Assembly: GCF_002733835.1 (NCBI RefSeq)
Contig: NZ_NVWY01000032.1
Location: forward strand, 28,879-92,878
Origin: Alcanivorax sp.
GTDB taxonomy: Bacteria > Pseudomonadota > Gammaproteobacteria > Pseudomonadales > Alcanivoracaceae
Direction of reading: 5' to 3'
DNA length: 64,000 nt
The notes beneath the pieces were generated by a model that searched no databases, was not told the origin of the DNA, and saw only the letters and a program-made list of their open reading frames with translations. Every line of letters starts with the position of its first letter. Position 1 is the stretch's first letter. Positions 42,606 through 51,887 of the stretch are shown in pieces. The position numbers were made by a program, and so were the translations under genes.

Positions 42606-44411
42606 ATGGCCATTAACCGCAGCCTGCTACGCGGGCTATTGGTGGGTCTGTGCTGTTTTTCCGCCCTGGCGCAGGCCGATATTCATCGCAGTCATGCCAT
42701 GGCCATGCACGGCAGCCCGAAGTACCCGGCAGGCTTTCAGCACCTGGATTATGTGAACCCCGAGGCTCCCAAAGGGGGCAAATTGCGCCGTCACGTCATT
42801 GGCACCTTTGACAGCCTGAACCCTTTCGTACCGAAAGGCACCGCTGCGGCGGGTATAGGCTCTCTTGTCTATGACACGCTAACCACCCGCGCCGAAGATG
42901 AGCCCTTCACCCAATACGGCTTGCTCGCCGAAACCATCGAATGGCCGGAAGACCGTAGCTGGGTCCGCTTCCACCTTAACCCCAAAGCCACCTTCAGTGA
43001 TGGCGAGCCGGTACAGGCCAGCGATGTGGTGTGGACATTCAACACACTCATCAACGATGGCGCGCCTTTCTACAGCTTTTATTACAGCGGCGTGGATCAC
43101 GTCACCGCCGACGACGAACACACCGTCACCTTTCATTTCAAACCCGGTGACAACCGGGAATTGGCGCTGATCATCGGCCAGCTGCCGGTGCTTCCTGAAC
43201 ACGTCTGGAAAACCCGGGAATTTACCAGCGCTGGCCTGGAAAAGCCCATTGGTTCCGGCCCCTATAGCGTCGGCAATGTGGATACCGGAAAACAGATCAC
43301 CTTCCAGCGCCGCAAGGATTACTGGGCCAAAGACTTGCCCATCATGCGTGGCCGCAATAATTTCGATACCGTTTCATTCGACTATTTCCTGGATGACACC
43401 GTCGCCCTGCAAGCTTTCAAGCGGGGAGATTACGACTGGCGCTTTGAAGTGAGCTCAAAAAACTGGGCCACCAGCTATAAAGGCCCGGCCTTCGACCAAG
43501 GCAAACTGGTCAAGGAGGAAATCCCCCACTCCAACCCCGCAGGCATGCAGGGGATCGTCTACAACCTGCGTAACCCCCTGTTCCAGAACGTGGCCCTGCG
43601 CGAAGCCATGACCTACGCACTGGATTTCGAATGGTCCAACGCCAATCTGTTCTATGGCCAGTACAATCGCACACGCAGTTACTTCCAGAACTCGGACATG
43701 GCAGCCACCGGCCTGCCCAGCGAGGCGGAATTGAAATTACTGGAACCCTTGCGCGACGACATCCCGGAGCGAGTTTTCACGGAAAGCTATGAACCGCCGA
43801 AAAGCGATGGCAGCGGCCGCCCCCGTGCCAACCTGGCCCGGGCACAAACTCTGCTCAAAAAAGCCGGCTATAAGATCAGGGAGGGCCAGCTTCACAGCCC
43901 GGATGGTACCCCGGTCAGTTTTCAGATCATGTTGCATCAACCCGCGTTCGAACGCATCCTGCTGCCGTTTGCCCGCAACCTGAAAGCGCTGGGCATTGAT
44001 GCTCAAGTGGTCAAGGTAGACACCAGCCAATACGTGGAGCGCATCCGTAATTTCAACTTCGATATGGTAGTCAGTTCCTTTGCCCAGTCGTCCTCCCCCG
44101 GCAACGAGCAGCTGGAATACTGGGGCAGCGACGCCGCCGAGGACCCCAGCAGCCGAAACATCATCGGCATTCAGAACCCGGCTGTAGACACTCTGGTCGA
44201 TGCCATTGTCACCGCCACCACGCGGGATCAGCTGATCACCGCCTGCCGCGCTCTGGACCGGGTACTACAGTGGAACTTTTACGTGATCCCCAACTGGTAT
44301 GCCGATCATCATCGCTTGTCATACCGCAGTCGCCTGAAGCACCCCTCACTGCCTGAATACGTAGGCATTGATGGCGCGATCGACACCTGGTGGGACAGCA
44401 ACGCGCAATGA
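42606..44411 (+). CDS. ABC transporter periplasmic binding protein, second (YejA/NppA-like)
   Basis: 601 aa with signal peptide [18 protein letters not shown], cleaved before DIHR. A family-5 binding protein that aligns along its length with the preceding gene (shared [19 protein letters not shown] and FEWSNANLF segments), so the two arose by tandem duplication. ATG at 42606 has AAGGAG upstream. Two binding proteins on one permease suggest two ligand sets, as for NppA1/NppA2 in P. aeruginosa. It overlaps yejB by 4 bp. Confidence 0.9.
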   Translation: MAINRSLLRGLLVGLCCFSALAQADIHRSHAMAMHGSPKYPAGFQHLDYVNPEAPKGGKLRRHVIGTFDSLNPFVPKGTAAAGIGSLVYDTLTTRAEDEPFTQYGLLAETIEWPEDRSWVRFHLNPKATFSDGEPVQASDVVWTFNTLINDGAPFYSFYYSGVDHVTADDEHTVTFHFKPGDNRELALIIGQLPVLPEHVWKTREFTSAGLEKPIGSGPYSVGNVDTGKQITFQRRKDYWAKDLPIMRGRNNFDTVSFDYFLDDTVALQAFKRGDYDWRFEVSSKNWATSYKGPAFDQGKLVKEEIPHSNPAGMQGIVYNLRNPLFQNVALREAMTYALDFEWSNANLFYGQYNRTRSYFQNSDMAATGLPSEAELKLLEPLRDDIPERVFTESYEPPKSDGSGRPRANLARAQTLLKKAGYKIREGQLHSPDGTPVSFQIMLHQPAFERILLPFARNLKALGIDAQVVKVDTSQYVERIRNFNFDMVVSSFAQSSSPGNEQLEYWGSDAAEDPSSRNIIGIQNPAVDTLVDAIVTATTRDQLITACRALDRVLQWNFYVIPNWYADHHRLSYRSRLKHPSLPEYVGIDGAIDTWWDSNAQ

Positions 44412-45487
44412 TGCGACTTTATATTGCCAAACGGTTGCTGCTGATCATCCCTACCCTGTTCGGCATTTTGTTACTCAATTTTGTCGTGGTGCAGGCCGCC
44501 CCGGGCGGCCCCGTGGAAAAGACGCTCGCGGAATTACAGGGCATTGGTGGCGGTGCCGGCGGCAGCTTTGCCGGCGGTAGCGTGGACACCCTCAGCAGCG
44601 GCGGCGACTATCGCGGCTCCAAAGGCCTGCCCCCGGAACTGGTGGAACGGATACAAAAGCTCTATGGCTTTGACAAACCCGCGCCGGAACGTTTCTGGCT
44701 AATGGTCAAAAGCTATCTGAGTTTTGATTTCGGAGAATCCTACTACCGCGATCGCTCAGTGACCGAGCTGATCGTGGAACGCATTCCTGTGTCGCTGTCT
44801 CTGGGTCTGTGGAGCACGTTGATTGCCTATATGGTGTCGATTCCCCTGGGCATCCATAAAGCGGTGAAAGATGGCTCACGCTTTGACATCTGGAGTAGCA
44901 CGGCCATTGTGGTCGGTTTTGCCATTCCCAGCTTCCTGCTTGGCATTTTGCTCATCGTCCTCTTTGCCGGGGGCTCGTATTTCGAATGGTTCCCACTGCG
45001 CGGCCTGACCTCTGACAATTTCGAGCAGTTAAGCCTGTTTGGAAAAGTGTCCGACTACCTGTGGCACATCACCTTGCCCACTCTGGCTATCGTCGCTGGC
45101 AGCTTTGCCACCCTGACTATGCTGACCAAGAACTCCTTCATGGATGAAATTCGCAAACAGTATGTGCAGACCGCCCGCGCCAAAGGGCTCAGCGAAAAGC
45201 AGGTGCTATACGGGCATGTTTTTCGCAATGCCATGCTGATCATTATCGCCGGTTTTCCCGCCGCTTTCGTCGGCATGTTCTTCACTGGCGTACTGCTAAT
45301 CGAGTTTATTTTTTCCCTCGATGGCCTAGGCCTGCTGGGCTTCGAGTCCGTCATCAACCGGGACTACCCCGTCGTTTTTGGTACCCTGTTCATTTTCACC
45401 CTGATCGGCCTGCTGCTGAAGCTGGTCAGTGACCTGACCTATATGTGGGTCGATCCGCGCATTGATTTCGAACGGAGGCAGAGCTGA
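44408..45487 (+). CDS. yejB: ABC transporter permease YejB-like
   Basis: 359 aa from ATG at 44408 overlapping the previous stop (ATGA). N-terminal membrane helix [20 protein letters not shown], a Gly/Ser-rich insert [20 protein letters not shown] near residues 50-69, and an inner-membrane permease domain with the ABC-contact loop near [20 protein letters not shown]. It forms the channel with YejE. It belongs to the DppB/OppB branch, with the YejB-specific periplasmic loop. The next gene overlaps its stop (TGATG). Confidence 0.93.
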   Translation: MMRLYIAKRLLLIIPTLFGILLLNFVVVQAAPGGPVEKTLAELQGIGGGAGGSFAGGSVDTLSSGGDYRGSKGLPPELVERIQKLYGFDKPAPERFWLMVKSYLSFDFGESYYRDRSVTELIVERIPVSLSLGLWSTLIAYMVSIPLGIHKAVKDGSRFDIWSSTAIVVGFAIPSFLLGILLIVLFAGGSYFEWFPLRGLTSDNFEQLSLFGKVSDYLWHITLPTLAIVAGSFATLTMLTKNSFMDEIRKQYVQTARAKGLSEKQVLYGHVFRNAMLIIIAGFPAAFVGMFFTGVLLIEFIFSLDGLGLLGFESVINRDYPVVFGTLFIFTLIGLLLKLVSDLTYMWVDPRIDFERRQS

Positions 45488-46530
45488 TGGCCTTCCGTAA
45501 CCCATTAATGCGCAACCCGGTCTGGCAACGCCAGTGGCAGGCGTTTCGTTCCAACAAACGCGGCTATTGGGCGCTGTGGATTTTTGTCATGCTGTTCGTA
45601 CTCAGCCTTGGCGCCGAACTGATTGCCAACGAAAAGCCCTTGCTGGTCAGCTACGACAATGAACTCTACGCTCCCGTGTTCAACACCTACCCGGAAACCA
45701 CCTTCGGCGGTTTTTTCGAGTCAGAAACCAACTACCGCGATCCCGTGGTCAAGGATCTGATCAACGACAAGGGCTGGATGGTATGGCCGCCCATCCGATA
45801 CAGCTACAACACCATCAACTACGATCTCACTGTCCCTGCCCCGGCCCCGCCCTCAGCGGAAAACTGGCTGGGCACCGATGACCAGGGCCGCGATGTGCTG
45901 GCCGGGTTGATTTATGGCTTCCGTATTTCCGTTCTGTTCGGTCTGATGCTAACCATTCTCTCCAGCATCGTCGGCATTATCGTCGGTGCCGTCCAGGGCT
46001 ATTACGGCGGCTGGCTGGATCTTTCCGGCCAGCGGTTTCTGGAAATCTGGTCCAGCATGCCTACGCTTTACCTGATTATTATTATTTCCAGCTTTGTGGT
46101 GCCCAGTTTCTGGACGCTGTTGGTCATTCTGCTGCTGTTCTCCTGGATGGCACTCGTAGACCTGGTGCGCGCGGAGTTCCTGCGCTGTCGCAACATGGAC
46201 TATGTGCGTGCCGCCCACGCCATGGGCGTACGCACCCCAATCATCATGTTCCGCCACATGCTGCCCAATGCGATGGTGGCCACCCTTACCTTCTTGCCGT
46301 TTATTCTCAACAGTGCCGTGGTCACGCTCACCTCTCTGGATTTCATCGGCTTTGGTATGCCACCGGATGCGCCTTCTCTGGGCCGTCTGGTGGGCCAGGG
46401 AAAGGCGAACCTGCATGCTCCGTGGCTAGGTATCAGCGTGTTTGCCACGCTCACCCTGATGCTCACCCTGCTGGTGTTTATCGGTGAAGCCATTCGCGAT
46501 GCGTTCGACACAAGGAAGTTTCTGCAATGA
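45487..46530 (+). CDS. yejE: ABC transporter permease YejE-like
   Basis: 347 aa. The N-terminal segment is that of the DppC/OppC-type N-domain (FRSNKRGYWALWIFVMLFVL), followed by a large periplasmic loop with LIANEKPLLVSYDNELYAPV. GTDDQGRDVLAGLIYGFRIS precedes the permease core, and the EAA-like loop RCRNMDYVRAAHAMGV contacts the ATPase. It partners YejB. Its stop overlaps the yejF start by 4 bp. Confidence 0.93.
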   Translation: MAFRNPLMRNPVWQRQWQAFRSNKRGYWALWIFVMLFVLSLGAELIANEKPLLVSYDNELYAPVFNTYPETTFGGFFESETNYRDPVVKDLINDKGWMVWPPIRYSYNTINYDLTVPAPAPPSAENWLGTDDQGRDVLAGLIYGFRISVLFGLMLTILSSIVGIIVGAVQGYYGGWLDLSGQRFLEIWSSMPTLYLIIIISSFVVPSFWTLLVILLLFSWMALVDLVRAEFLRCRNMDYVRAAHAMGVRTPIIMFRHMLPNAMVATLTFLPFILNSAVVTLTSLDFIGFGMPPDAPSLGRLVGQGKANLHAPWLGISVFATLTLMLTLLVFIGEAIRDAFDTRKFLQ

Positions 46531-48128
46531 GCCTGCTGCGCATAGAAGGGCTGAGTATTCGCTTTGCCGACCAGCTTGCCGTCGATGACATGTCACTGGA
46601 ACTCCACCCCGGGCGAATGTTGGCGTTAGTAGGGGAATCCGGTTCTGGTAAATCGCTTACCGCCTTGTCTGTGATGGACCTGTTACCGGAAAACGCGAGT
46701 TGGCAGGCCGACAGCCTGCAACTGGACGATACGGACCTGCAAACGCTTAACACTGAACAGAAACGCAAACTGCGCGGCGGTCGCATCGGGATGATTTTCC
46801 AGGAGCCGCTGACGGCCCTGAACCCCTTGCATACCGTGGAAAAACAGATCAGCGAAAGCCTGTTTGTGCATCAGGGCATGAGCAAAAAACGCGCCCGTGA
46901 GCGGTGTCTGTCGCTGCTTGAGCAGGTCGAACTGCCCGCTACACCGGACATGCTGGACCGCTATCCGCACCAACTCAGCGGGGGCCAGCGCCAGCGGGTC
47001 ATGATCGCCATGGCCCTGGCCAATGAACCACAGATCCTGATTGCCGATGAGCCCACCACTGCTCTCGACGTGACGGTACAGGAAACTATTCTCGACCTGA
47101 TCAAGCGGCTGCAGAAAGAGCTGAATCTTTCCATTCTCCTGATCAGCCATGACCTGGGCGTTGTCAGCCGCTTTGCTGAAGACATCGTAGTCATGCACAA
47201 CGGCAAACGGGTGGAAGCGGGCCCCACAGATACCGTGCTGAATTTCCCCCAGGAAGACTACACGCGCCACCTGATCCATGCGGAGCCCCAGGGTCGCCTG
47301 GAGCCGCTGCCAGATGACACTCCGCTGCTACTCGAAGCCCGTGGCATGGCCGTGACGTTCAAAGGCAAGCGCCGCGCCCTTTTCTCGCCACCACCGTTGC
47401 TCCACGCGGTGGATCAAATTGATCTGACACTGCGCCGCGGCGAGACCCTGGGCATCGTGGGTGAGTCCGGCTCGGGCAAGTCCACCCTGGCTCTCGCCCT
47501 GTTGCGGTTGATCCAGAGTGACGGCGATATCGAAATGGATGGCACGGACATCCGCGCGCTTTCCCGTTCCGGCTTACGGCAATGGCGCAGCCGTTTCCAA
47601 GTGGTATTTCAAGACCCCTACGGCAGCCTGAACCCACGCATGACCGTGGGCCAGATTGTCGCCGAGGGGCTTGCCGTGCATGCCCCCACACTAAGCGCAG
47701 TGGAAAGAGAAGAACAAGTTTGCCGCATTCTTGAGGAAGTGGGCCTGCCCACCGACGTACGCCACCGCTACCCCCATGAATTTTCCGGTGGCCAGCGCCA
47801 GCGGATCGCCATCGCCAGATCGCTGATCATGGAACCGCAATTGCTGGTTCTGGATGAACCCACCTCGGCACTGGACCGCAGCGTCCAGCACCAGATTCTG
47901 GAATTGCTCAAATCCTTGCAGGCAAGACGTGGGCTCAGCTACCTGTTTATCAGCCACGATCTCAAGGTAATTCGGGCCATTTGCCACCGGGTACTGGTAA
48001 TGAAAGACGGCAAGACAGTGGAACATGGCGATACGCAGGCCGTATTCGACAACCCGCAGCAGCCTTATACACACAAACTCATGGCCGCCGCCTTTGCCCA
48101 TAGCAGGAAACAGACGGTTGCACTTTGA
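46527..48128 (+). CDS. yejF: ABC transporter ATP-binding protein YejF-like (two cassettes)
   Basis: 533 aa with two complete nucleotide-binding domains. First: Walker [11 protein letters not shown], signature [13 protein letters not shown], Walker [12 protein letters not shown]. Second: [17 protein letters not shown], signature [14 protein letters not shown] and [11 protein letters not shown]. The fused layout is that of YejF/DppD-F for uptake of peptides; E. coli YejABEF imports microcin C and the P. aeruginosa Npp system takes up uridyl peptide antibiotics. It closes the operon. Confidence 0.94.
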   Translation: MSLLRIEGLSIRFADQLAVDDMSLELHPGRMLALVGESGSGKSLTALSVMDLLPENASWQADSLQLDDTDLQTLNTEQKRKLRGGRIGMIFQEPLTALNPLHTVEKQISESLFVHQGMSKKRARERCLSLLEQVELPATPDMLDRYPHQLSGGQRQRVMIAMALANEPQILIADEPTTALDVTVQETILDLIKRLQKELNLSILLISHDLGVVSRFAEDIVVMHNGKRVEAGPTDTVLNFPQEDYTRHLIHAEPQGRLEPLPDDTPLLLEARGMAVTFKGKRRALFSPPPLLHAVDQIDLTLRRGETLGIVGESGSGKSTLALALLRLIQSDGDIEMDGTDIRALSRSGLRQWRSRFQVVFQDPYGSLNPRMTVGQIVAEGLAVHAPTLSAVEREEQVCRILEEVGLPTDVRHRYPHEFSGGQRQRIAIARSLIMEPQLLVLDEPTSALDRSVQHQILELLKSLQARRGLSYLFISHDLKVIRAICHRVLVMKDGKTVEHGDTQAVFDNPQQPYTHKLMAAAFAHSRKQTVAL

Positions 48129-48142
48129 TCGGCTGCGGGCTG

Positions 48143-48171
48143 GCGTAATAGCGCGGTAAATTGCCTATAAT
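48143..48171 (+). promoter_or_regulatory. Possible fabI promoter
   Basis: A perfect -10 TATAAT at 48166-48171, with only a weak -35 17 bp upstream. Transcription would begin next to the inverted-repeat tract at 48180. Confidence 0.4.
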
Positions 48172-48179
48172 CGGTGACA

Positions 48180-48364
48180 AGTTGGAAGTTGAAAGGTAAA
48201 AGCGCGGATCCGTCCAGAGGCAAACCGCCTCACCTTACCGCAACGCAGCTTACCTCTCTCTTGTTGTAATGGGACAGATATCCCCAGGACGTTATTGCCG
48301 CTGGAGAAGATTATATCGCTGGCAAACACGTCAGCTCGCGTTTTGAAACTTTCAACTTTCAATT
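48180..48364. repeat. Inverted 7-bp repeat pairs flanking the fabI leader
   Basis: AGTTGGAAGTTGAAAG (48180-48195) and CTTTCAACTTTCAATT (48349-48364) are complementary at 14 of 16 positions and are each built from 7-bp units (TTGAAAG). They enclose ~153 bp with no gene, ending 31 bp before fabI. Confidence 0.6.
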
Positions 48365-48394
48365 TTCTACTCAAAAAGCATATCGAGGACGAAC

Positions 48395-49192
48395 ATGGGA
48401 TTTCTTGCAGGCAAGCGTTACCTGATTGTCGGCGTCGCCAGCGACCGCTCCATTGCCACCGGTATCGCCGAAGCCATGCACCGCGAAGGTGCCGAGCTGG
48501 CTTTCACTTACCAGAACGACAAACTGAAAAGCCGTGTACTCAAAGCCGCAGAACGGTACGGCAGCAGCGAAGCCATGTGCTTTCCCTGTGATGTCACCAG
48601 CGACGAGGCCATTGATGCCGTTTTTGCTGAACTCGGCAAGCAGTGGGATGGGCTAGACGGTATCGTTCACGCTGTGGGTTTCGCCCCCGCTGCCGAACTG
48701 GATGGTAACTTTGTGGATGTGGCCACCCGCGAGGGTTTCCAGATTGCCCACGATATTTCCAGCTATAGCTTCGTGGCACTGGCCAAGGCTGGCAAAAGCA
48801 TGCTGGCCGGCCGCAATGGCGCCCTGCTCACCCTTACCTACCACGCCGCCCGCCAGTCCGTGCCCAACTACAATGTGATGGGCATGGCCAAGGCCAGTCT
48901 GGAGGCGTCCGTGCGTTATCTCGCTGCCAGCATGGGGCCGGATGGCGTCCGTGTGAACGGCATATCTGCCGGCCCCATTCGCACTCTGGCGGCCTCTGGC
49001 ATCAAGAAATTCCGCAGCATGCTCGACTACAATGCCGCCAAGGCACCTCTGCGCCGTAACGTGACCATTGAGGAAGTGGGCAATACCGCCGCGTTTCTGT
49101 GCTCAGACCTGGCCTCCGGCATTACCGGCGAGATCACCTATGTAGACGCTGGCGCTAGCACAGTATCCATGCCGTTTGAGCTTGAACTCTAG
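48395..49192 (+). CDS. fabI: Enoyl-ACP reductase (NADH) FabI
   Basis: 265 aa. FabI performs the last reductive step of fatty-acid elongation and is the target of triclosan. It is a short-chain dehydrogenase fold with the FabI start [20 protein letters not shown] and a catalytic Tyr-x6-Lys arrangement in [16 protein letters not shown], plus the upstream Tyr in [11 protein letters not shown]. The end [11 protein letters not shown] is typical. GAGGA precedes ATG 48395. It is convergent with ppiD across a shared terminator. Confidence 0.95.
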   Translation: MGFLAGKRYLIVGVASDRSIATGIAEAMHREGAELAFTYQNDKLKSRVLKAAERYGSSEAMCFPCDVTSDEAIDAVFAELGKQWDGLDGIVHAVGFAPAAELDGNFVDVATREGFQIAHDISSYSFVALAKAGKSMLAGRNGALLTLTYHAARQSVPNYNVMGMAKASLEASVRYLAASMGPDGVRVNGISAGPIRTLAASGIKKFRSMLDYNAAKAPLRRNVTIEEVGNTAAFLCSDLASGITGEITYVDAGASTVSMPFELEL

Positions 49193-49239
49193 GACTGATG
49201 CCTCAAGGCAACGCCTAGAAAAAGCAAAGGCTTAAGCAC

Positions 49240-49271
49240 AAAAAAGCCCACCATCTCGGTGGGCTTTTTTG
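49240..49271. terminator. Bidirectional terminator between fabI and ppiD
   Basis: AAAAAGCCCACC-ATCTC-GGTGGGCTTTTTT: strong stem with A and T runs on both sides, shared by the convergent genes. Confidence 0.92.
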
Positions 49272-49293
49272 TGGGCGGAACACCGCAGGGAAA

Positions 49294-51225
49294 TTACTCT
49301 CCCTGGTTGGCGCTCAACCGGGACGGATGCAGCTCCACATCGCCCTCGTCACGTAACAGGGCAACCACCTGACGGAAATTGCGCTGCCCTTCCACATTGG
49401 CAAGTTCAACCAATGCTGCCTGCTGCTGGGCATCACTCAACGGTTCGGCATTACCGTCGGCAACGCGAGTTACCTGGTAGGCAACCACAGAACCGTCACC
49501 CAGACGGGTCAGCTCTACAGGAGAGGCCTCTCCTTCTTCGAAACGCGGCGCACCGAATGCACCGTTGACCACTTCCATGGACGGTTCTGCACCGCCGCGC
49601 TGCAGGCCTTCCTGCTCTTCAACTTCTACCTCGAACAAGTCCGCCACTGCCGCCAGATCAGCACCATCATCAATGGATTTCTGTGCTTCTTCACTAAGCT
49701 GCTGGACCTTGTCCATGGCGTGCTCACCTTTGAGGCGCTCACGGATAGCGAAAGAGACTTCCTCCAGGGGCATGGGTTCAGCAGACTTGTTCTCTGCGAT
49801 ACGCACAGCAATATAGCGGGTCGAATCGATTTCGATCAAATCACTGTTGTGCCCTTGTTCACGCACCTGATCAGAGTTCAGCGCCTGCTGTACCTGAGGC
49901 AGGGACAATGGCGCATCAGCCGCCGCCAGGTCGACCCAGTCCGTAGTTACCACAGACGTGCCCACCTGCTCTGCCGGGCTTTGTAGATCGGCATGCTCAT
50001 AGAGCAGCTCTTCCAGCTTCGCCACATCGTCATTCAACAACGCTTCCGCACGGGCTTTTTTCAGGTCGGCGCGAATTTGATCCGACAGCTCCGCCAGTGA
50101 CGGCAATTCACGAGCGCTCTCCTCCTGAGTCACCTTGATCAGGTGGACCCCGGCGTCCGTTACCACCGGCGCAGAGACGGTGCCAGAAGCCAGCTCGGCA
50201 ATGGCGTCTTCCATTTCTTCAGGCAAGGCCCCCTTGGAAACCACACCCAGATCACCACCAGACTGGGCGCTACCTGAGTCGTCGGAGTACTGGGCAGCAG
50301 CATCAGCAAAGGATTCACCACCGGCAATGGCTTTCGCTGCTTCACGGGCACGGGCCTTCGCCTGTTCAAGATCCCGGTCATCGTTCACTTCGATGAGAAT
50401 ATGTGACACCTGGCGTGGTGCGTCACCGGCGCCCGCTTCTTCCATGATGGATTTACGGACATCGTATTCTGCCTTCACATCCTCGTCAGTAACGCTCACC
50501 TGATCGGCATACTTGTCTGCAGACAGTTCAACGTAAGACACCTTGAACTCTTCAGGGCGCATGAATTCACCCTGATTCTCGTCATAGAAGGCTTTGACCT
50601 CTTCGTCTGACACGCTGAACTGCTTGCGCAGCGAGTTGATATCCAGTTGCGCATAACGGATGTCGCGGGACTGCTCCCCCAGACGACGCTGTTCGTTCAG
50701 CTCGGAAGGAAGCGAAAAGTCCGTCTGCATGAAGCCCGCACGGAACTGCTCCTTGATCATGTCCTGGCGCAACCCCTGGATGTAACTCTGCGGGTTCATC
50801 CCGCGGGCGCGCAATTCGCGCTCGAACCGCTGTTCGGAAAACTTGCCGTCTTCCTGGAACAACGGCACCTTGTAAATATCGGCAGCAACCTGTTGTTCAC
50901 TGAACACCATGCTGGATTGTTCCGCTGCGGCCAGAATCAATTGCTCGTTGACGATGCCATCCAGCACCATTTCCGGACGCACAAATGAATCCAGCAATGC
51001 AGGATTCATGTTCGGGCTTTGCTCGCGAAGCATGTTACGAACCCGCTCTACCCGCTGGTTCACAACACTACGTGTGATCTTGCTGCCTTCCACTTCAGCT
51101 ACCACGTCGCCAGTGCTTCCGCCGACAAAGTAGCCGTAAAAGCCGGAAATCACGAAAGGAAGAATGATTGCGGCAAGCAGGACCTTGCCCACGGGACCGC
51201 GGACAAACCGTCTGAACTCCTGCAT
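49294..51225 (-). CDS. ppiD: Periplasmic folding chaperone PpiD
   Basis: 643 aa. A membrane-anchored periplasmic chaperone at the Sec translocon. N-terminal membrane helix VGKVLLAAIILPFVISGFYG, then a SurA-like N domain (VRPEMVLDGIVNEQLILAAA), a parvulin domain with VSHILIEVNDDRDLEQAKAR then GGDLGVVSKGALPEEMEDAI, and a second degenerate parvulin region. It lies upstream of fabI's terminator and downstream of tRNA-Asp and hupB, the order seen in Pseudomonas. Confidence 0.93.
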   Translation of the reverse strand: MQEFRRFVRGPVGKVLLAAIILPFVISGFYGYFVGGSTGDVVAEVEGSKITRSVVNQRVERVRNMLREQSPNMNPALLDSFVRPEMVLDGIVNEQLILAAAEQSSMVFSEQQVAADIYKVPLFQEDGKFSEQRFERELRARGMNPQSYIQGLRQDMIKEQFRAGFMQTDFSLPSELNEQRRLGEQSRDIRYAQLDINSLRKQFSVSDEEVKAFYDENQGEFMRPEEFKVSYVELSADKYADQVSVTDEDVKAEYDVRKSIMEEAGAGDAPRQVSHILIEVNDDRDLEQAKARAREAAKAIAGGESFADAAAQYSDDSGSAQSGGDLGVVSKGALPEEMEDAIAELASGTVSAPVVTDAGVHLIKVTQEESARELPSLAELSDQIRADLKKARAEALLNDDVAKLEELLYEHADLQSPAEQVGTSVVTTDWVDLAAADAPLSLPQVQQALNSDQVREQGHNSDLIEIDSTRYIAVRIAENKSAEPMPLEEVSFAIRERLKGEHAMDKVQQLSEEAQKSIDDGADLAAVADLFEVEVEEQEGLQRGGAEPSMEVVNGAFGAPRFEEGEASPVELTRLGDGSVVAYQVTRVADGNAEPLSDAQQQAALVELANVEGQRNFRQVVALLRDEGDVELHPSRLSANQGE

Positions 51226-51305
51226 GAAATTACTCCGTAGGGATACTCTCGAAATTCGATCTTATTATTCAGAACCGGCGGATGACTGCAGGTTCCCTTA
51301 AATGC

Positions 51306-51335
51306 AAAAAAGCGTACCCCTTACGAGTACGCTTT
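51306..51335 (-). terminator. Terminator after tRNA-Asp
   Basis: On the minus strand AAAGCGTAC and GTACGCTTT form a stem followed by a T run. It lies just past the tRNA-Asp 3' end. Confidence 0.85.
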
Positions 51336-51342
51336 CTCAAAC

Positions 51343-51419
51343 TGGCGGAGCGGACGGGACTCGAACCCGCGACCCCCGGCGTGACAGGCCGGTATTCTAA
51401 CCAGCTGAACTACCGCTCC
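51343..51419 (-). tRNA. tRNA-Asp (anticodon GTC)
   Basis: 77 nt with CCA encoded. Acceptor GGAGCGG/CCGCTCC, anticodon loop CTGTCAC with stem GCCGG-type pairing, T-arm GGTTCGAGTCC. It lies 10 bp downstream of the hupB stop on the same strand, so it may be read through from hupB. Confidence 0.96.
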
Positions 51420-51429
51420 TGCAAACAGT

Positions 51430-51702
51430 TTAGTTCACCGCGTCTTTCAGTGCCTTACCGGCTTTGAAGCCCGGTACGTTGGCAGCGGCGATCTTGATGG
51501 TCTGGCCAGTTTGCGGGTTACGGCCATCGCGGGCTTCACGACGCTTCACTGCAAAAGTACCAAAACCTACCAGAGAAACGCTGTCACCTTTTTTCAGGGC
51601 ACCAGTTACCGCTTCCAAAGTAGAATCCAGAGCACGACCTGCGTCGGCTTTGGAAATATCCGCGCTAGCGGCAATCGCATCAATCAACTCTGACTTATTC
51701 AC
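51430..51702 (-). CDS. hupB: DNA-binding protein HU-beta
   Basis: 90 aa, full-length [42 protein letters not shown] (beta arm) and [22 protein letters not shown] at the C-terminus. It bends and compacts DNA as a dimer. GGGGAA precedes ATG 51702. It sits between lon and ppiD, the standard lon-hupB-ppiD order, and has its own consensus promoter at 51774-51802. Confidence 0.97.
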   Translation of the reverse strand: MNKSELIDAIAASADISKADAGRALDSTLEAVTGALKKGDSVSLVGFGTFAVKRREARDGRNPQTGQTIKIAAANVPGFKAGKALKDAVN

Positions 51703-51773
51703 AAAGTTCCCCTTTCTCTATTTTCCCGGTTTTATGGTCGAGGCGTGATGCACTCTCCTTATGCGAAGCCGCC

Positions 51774-51802
51774 TTTATACCAACGGGTATCAGGGGCGTC
51801 AA
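51774..51802 (-). promoter_or_regulatory. Sigma-70 promoter of hupB
   Basis: On the minus strand TTGACG (51797-51802) and TATAAA (51774-51779) are separated by exactly 17 bases. The start would be about 65-70 bp before the hupB ATG. It is the best promoter match seen in the window. Confidence 0.8.
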
Positions 51803-51887
51803 GAAAGGAAAAGCGCGATCTCACCCAAGTTAAAACAATTGAAAAACCATACAGATCAACAATTTAAAAAGGTTTAAATATGATCCG

